Part shown: positions 13,570-16,213 of the stretch, piece after piece
Layout of the letters: the number at the start of each line of letters is the position of its first letter
Position numbering within the stretch: the first letter of the stretch is position 1
Assembly (NCBI GenBank): GCA_020345785.1
Contig: CP070771.1
Span: forward strand, 6,205,341-6,221,553
Length of the DNA: 16,213 nucleotides
Direction: 5' to 3'
From: Desulfobacterales bacterium
GTDB taxonomy: Bacteria > Desulfobacterota > Desulfobacteria > Desulfobacterales > JAFDCJ01
Notes under the pieces: generated by a model
Told to the model about the DNA's origin: nothing
The model's input: only the letters and a program-made list of their open reading frames with translations
Databases searched by the model: none
Program-made: the position numbers and the translations under genes

Positions 13570-15045
13570 ATGTCGTTATACAGAACTAAATCATTCTGGA
13601 TACTGGGTTCAGTATTTGTCCTGGGCTTTACAATTCTTTTTATGATCCGACTGGGTGTGGTCGAAAAGCTTTTTTTCCGTCCTCAACATCTGGCAGCTTC
13701 CGATATTACCCCCCCCGCTGATAAAGAAATCTGGATGAACATATCTCAAAACAGCAACAAAATCGGATTTTCGCACGCCCGATTCTCAACCGAGATTGAC
13801 GGATACCGCCTGCAGGAAAGTGTACTGATGCGCATCAATACCATGGGCATGGTTCAGGATATAAACATGAAAACCCGGGGGCGTCTCAACCCGGATTTCA
13901 GCCTGGCGGACTTTGACTTTGAAATCAACTCCGGCCGCTTCAATTTTAAGGTAAGCGGTTCGGTCTCCGGCGAGGTGCTGACCGTCAAAACAAACAGCGC
14001 CGGAACCGACCGTCAAGCGGTCATCAGGCTAAAAGCCAAACCATATCTTTTGCCCGCAATCACCGCCGCCTTGGCTGCGGCGGAGCTCAACACCGGTGAC
14101 CGGTACACCTTTGATATTTTTGACCCCGCCACAATGGGACAAACGCCCGTGATCGTTGAAGTAATGGGCAAGGAGGAAATCGAGATCATGGGCGCCCGCA
14201 AATCAGCCACCAAAGTCGCCTTGAATTTCAAAGGCACCATCCAGTTGGCCTGGATTGATGAAAACGGCGATGTTTTGAAGGAAAAAGGAATTTTAGGGAT
14301 CCAACTTGAAAAGACCACCCAGGAGGATGCGCTGAGGGATCTGGCGACGGCATCCAGTGCCGACCTTACCCAAACCGCCTCCGTACCGTCCAATGTCATG
14401 CTTGAAAACCTTGATCGCCTCTCAACCCTGGATATCGAAATCGGCGGCATCCCGTACGAGAGCGTTCAACTGCACGGCGGCCGACAGACATTTAAAAACA
14501 ATATTCTTACCATCGAAAAGGAGGCAATGGCGAATCTGGCAGCAGAAATTCGCGAAGACGAGCTGTCGAGCCTTGAGAAAATCTTTTTAATGCCGGGCCC
14601 GTTTATCCAATCGGACGATCAAAGGATCAAAAACCTGGTGCAGGAAATCATCGGGAGCGAAGCCGTTGCGCTGCAAAAAGTGCGGTTGCTGGTGGATTGG
14701 GTGCACCAACATATTGATAAGCGGCCCGTACTCTCTTTACCGGATGCGCTTTCCACCCTGGAAAATCGCATGGGTGACTGCAATGAACACGCCGTATTGC
14801 TGGCCGCTTTGGCCAGGGCGGCCGGAATTCCCTGCCGGATCGAAGCCGGACTGGTTTATTTGAAAGGCCGGTTTTATTATCACGCCTGGAATCTGGTCTA
14901 TCTGGGGCGCTGGATAACCGTCGACGCGATTTTCGGACAGATGCCGGCGGATGTCAGCCATATAAGGCTCATCACCGGCTCTCCCAGCCAGCAGCTGGAT
15001 TTGATGGGCATTATCGGCAAAATCAAATTAAGGGTCATACAATAG
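13570..15045 (+). CDS. Membrane-anchored transglutaminase-like protein
   Basis: A 491-residue protein with an N-terminal membrane anchor (about residues 8-28), a large periplasmic beta-rich region of about 330 residues without a family I recognise, and a C-terminal transglutaminase-like (papain-fold) domain. The catalytic triad is intact: Cys404 in GDCNEH, His438 in YYHAWN and Asp452 in VDAIFGQ. Such bacterial proteins are thought to act as peptidases or amidases rather than cross-linkers. Start ATG 13570; no clear Shine-Dalgarno, but the residues that follow form the expected anchor. It lies 200 bases upstream of an ABC ATPase in the same direction, a pairing that suggests a shared envelope role. 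The stop codon abuts a heptamer array. Confidence 0.9.
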   Translation: MSLYRTKSFWILGSVFVLGFTILFMIRLGVVEKLFFRPQHLAASDITPPADKEIWMNISQNSNKIGFSHARFSTEIDGYRLQESVLMRINTMGMVQDINMKTRGRLNPDFSLADFDFEINSGRFNFKVSGSVSGEVLTVKTNSAGTDRQAVIRLKAKPYLLPAITAALAAAELNTGDRYTFDIFDPATMGQTPVIVEVMGKEEIEIMGARKSATKVALNFKGTIQLAWIDENGDVLKEKGILGIQLEKTTQEDALRDLATASSADLTQTASVPSNVMLENLDRLSTLDIEIGGIPYESVQLHGGRQTFKNNILTIEKEAMANLAAEIREDELSSLEKIFLMPGPFIQSDDQRIKNLVQEIIGSEAVALQKVRLLVDWVHQHIDKRPVLSLPDALSTLENRMGDCNEHAVLLAALARAAGIPCRIEAGLVYLKGRFYYHAWNLVYLGRWITVDAIFGQMPADVSHIRLITGSPSQQLDLMGIIGKIKLRVIQ

Positions 15046-15169
15046 TCAGTTGTCCGTTGCTAAACATTGCATGATCCATAGTTTATAGCTATTATAATTG
15101 CGATTTGTTTATCTGGAACGATTCTCAAGGTCTTTTCCCAACTGACCAGGGACAACGGACAACGGAAAT
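15045..15169. repeat. Inverted heptamer repeat between transglutaminase and ABC genes
   Basis: The left arm GTCAGTT, GTCCGTT (15045-15058) begins on the last base of the transglutaminase stop codon. The right arm CTGACCA, GGGACAA, CGGACAA, CGGAAAT (15142-15169) is its inverse: GTCAGTTG (15045-15052) pairs with CAACTGAC (15139-15146) and TTGTCCGTTG (15050-15059) with CAACGGACAA (15153-15162). The middle is AT-rich and holds no gene. Confidence 0.7.
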
Positions 15170-15245
15170 GATAGTAGGCCTTCGAAATTTCAATAAACCG
15201 GTTTAATATGTTATAATAAACCAAAAATTATAAAAACCACAAATC

Positions 15246-15974
15246 ATGATCGAACTTAAAGCAATTACCAAAAAATACGGCGACTTTCGAGCTATTGACA
15301 ACCTTAATCTCACCGTAGATAAGGGCGAGATCTTTGGATTTCTCGGGCCCAACGGCGCCGGCAAGACCACGACCATAAAAATGATTGCAGGTGTTCTGAT
15401 GCCTTCCGCCGGTACGGTAACCATTGGCGGCTTTGACATGCAAAAGCAGCCGGAAGCAGCCAAGCGCAAAATCGGCTTCATACCGGATCGCCCCTACCTA
15501 TACGAGAAATTAACCGGTATGGAATTTCTAAAATTCACCGCCGACCTCTATGATGTCCCGCATGATCTTTACCGTGAACGCGCACGAAAATACTTGGAGA
15601 TGTTTTCGCTGACCGATTGGTCCGACGAACTGATTGAATCCTATTCCCACGGCATGAAGCAGCGTCTGATCATGAGTGCAGCGCTTCTGCATGACCCTGA
15701 AATCATCATCGTTGACGAACCCATGGTCGGCTTAGATCCGGCGGCGATTCTCATGGTTAAAGAACTCTTCCAAAGCCTGGCGCACAAAGGAGTCTCCGTT
15801 TTCATGTCTACCCACACATTGTCAATCGCCGAAGATACCTGTGATCGTATTGGCATCATCCACCGCGGTCGTCTGATCGCCAGCGGCACAACCGCCGACC
15901 TTCAGCGCGAAGCCAACGTGACGAATGCCGATCTTGAAAAGGTTTTCTTGAACCTGACGAATACCGCCAACTGA
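15246..15974 (+). CDS. ABC transporter ATP-binding protein
   Basis: A 242-residue ABC ATPase of the CcmA/NatA (COG1131, ABC-2 exporter) type. Walker A GPNGAGKT is at 34-41, the signature is YSHGMKQR (instead of LSGGQ), Walker B is IIIVDEPMVGLDP and the switch histidine is in STHTLS. The Q-loop position reads GFIPDRP with Asp81 instead of Gln, which I have seen in this subfamily and which need not mean loss of activity. It should pair with a membrane permease; the next gene appears to begin at 16196. Start ATG 15246 matches the conserved N-terminus (MIELKAITKKYG), but no ribosome site is evident in the AT-rich upstream DNA. The stop codon merges into a heptamer repeat. Confidence 0.94.
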   Translation: MIELKAITKKYGDFRAIDNLNLTVDKGEIFGFLGPNGAGKTTTIKMIAGVLMPSAGTVTIGGFDMQKQPEAAKRKIGFIPDRPYLYEKLTGMEFLKFTADLYDVPHDLYRERARKYLEMFSLTDWSDELIESYSHGMKQRLIMSAALLHDPEIIIVDEPMVGLDPAAILMVKELFQSLAHKGVSVFMSTHTLSIAEDTCDRIGIIHRGRLIASGTTADLQREANVTNADLEKVFLNLTNTAN

Positions 15975-16190
15975 CAGAGGACAGAAGACTGAGGACTGAG
16001 GGCAGATGACAGAGGTCAGACGGCCGAGGACAGAAAGCCGGGGGGCAAAGGACTGGGCGATGAGGACTGAGGCGCTCAACCTTATACCTTAAACTGTATA
16101 CTGTACGCCTATTATCGTGCGCCCTGCGCCGCACACTGTGCACCTTTAAAAATTAGTAACTCGCAACCCGAAACCCGTAACTCGTAACCC
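15973..16190. repeat. Three successive degenerate heptanucleotide arrays
   Basis: Array A (15973-16035) is nine 7-nt units: GACAGAG, GACAGAA, GACTGAG, GACTGAG, GGCAGAT, GACAGAG, GTCAGAC, GGCCGAG, GACAGAA, then decays to about 16075. Array B (16079-16141) is nine units: ACCTTAT, ACCTTAA, ACTGTAT, ACTGTAC, GCCTATT, ATCGTGC, GCCCTGC, GCCGCAC, ACTGTGC. Array C (16156-16190) is five units: GTAACTC, GCAACCC, GAAACCC, GTAACTC, GTAACCC. Together they fill nearly the whole 221-bp space from the ABC gene's stop codon to the next ATG. No gene is present. Confidence 0.85.
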
Positions 16191-16195
16191 GTGCA

Positions 16196-16213
16196 ATGAA
16201 CGACATCCTCACC
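16196..16213 (+). CDS. Start of next gene, probably the ABC permease (partial)
   Basis: ATG 16196 opens a frame MNDILT that is cut by the window end. Its position behind an ABC-2-type ATPase makes a membrane permease likely, but six codons cannot show this. No Shine-Dalgarno is visible, because the upstream DNA is heptamer repeat. Confidence 0.35.

Noticed and set aside
15973..16190. CRISPR array
   Set aside because: The periodicity is 7 nt with degenerate units and no spacers of 30-40 nt; there are no cas genes.

Overview
The window is 16.2 kb of bacterial chromosome with moderate GC. Dense protein-coding blocks alternate with repeat-rich, AT-leaning intergenic DNA. Gene content (RecN, lipoate-protein ligase, DUF5362, DUF456 and DUF6122 membrane proteins, a NimA-type flavoprotein, VWA/OmpA lipoprotein, transglutaminase next to an ABC ATPase) and the style of the intergenic repeats suggest an anaerobic Desulfobacterota-type organism, perhaps Desulfobacterales. 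This placement is inference; there is no rRNA or other phylogenetic marker here. I see no tRNA, transposase, phage gene or CRISPR array.

Layout. 1-313: a repeat with heptamer-phased arms. 335-2770 (+): a close-packed run of metallophosphoesterase, DUF5362 membrane protein, SDR oxidoreductase and DUF456 membrane protein. 2945-3058: a structured element whose 3' strand carries the ribosome-binding site of the next gene. 3066-5650 (+): alpha/beta hydrolase, DUF6122 membrane protein, NimA-type flavoprotein, a broken HU gene and a GNAT acetyltransferase. 5668-8525 (+): lplA and recN. 8562-8762 (-): a cold-shock protein, convergent with recN, with a ~200-nt leader that contains an intrinsic terminator. 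9116-9925 (+): an orphan family-3 substrate-binding lipoprotein. 10052-10975 (-): an MBL-fold hydrolase. 10976-12013: a 1-kb gap with a strong promoter, two structured inverted repeats, a second copy of the 2945 element and a small basic ORF behind it. 12014-13195 (+): a VWA/thrombospondin-3/OmpA lipoprotein with a clear terminator. 13570-16213 (+): transglutaminase-like protein, ABC ATPase and probably the first codons of the ABC permease.

Three points stand out. (1) A 114-115-nt element occurs twice (2945-3058 and 11688-11802). Each copy closes with a long terminal stem, has internal hairpins and ends in GGAG placed 6-7 nt before an ATG; it looks like an unrecognised cis-regulatory RNA. (2) The csp leader has consensus -35 and -10 hexamers at one end and a hairpin plus U-run between them and the gene, so it is an attenuator or a small RNA in its own right. 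(3) At four places the intergenic DNA is built of degenerate tandem heptanucleotides with different consensus sequences, often repeated in inverted orientation at the other end, reminiscent of the STRR heptamers of cyanobacteria. The protein genes are mostly ordinary housekeeping or accessory functions and do not form one pathway.
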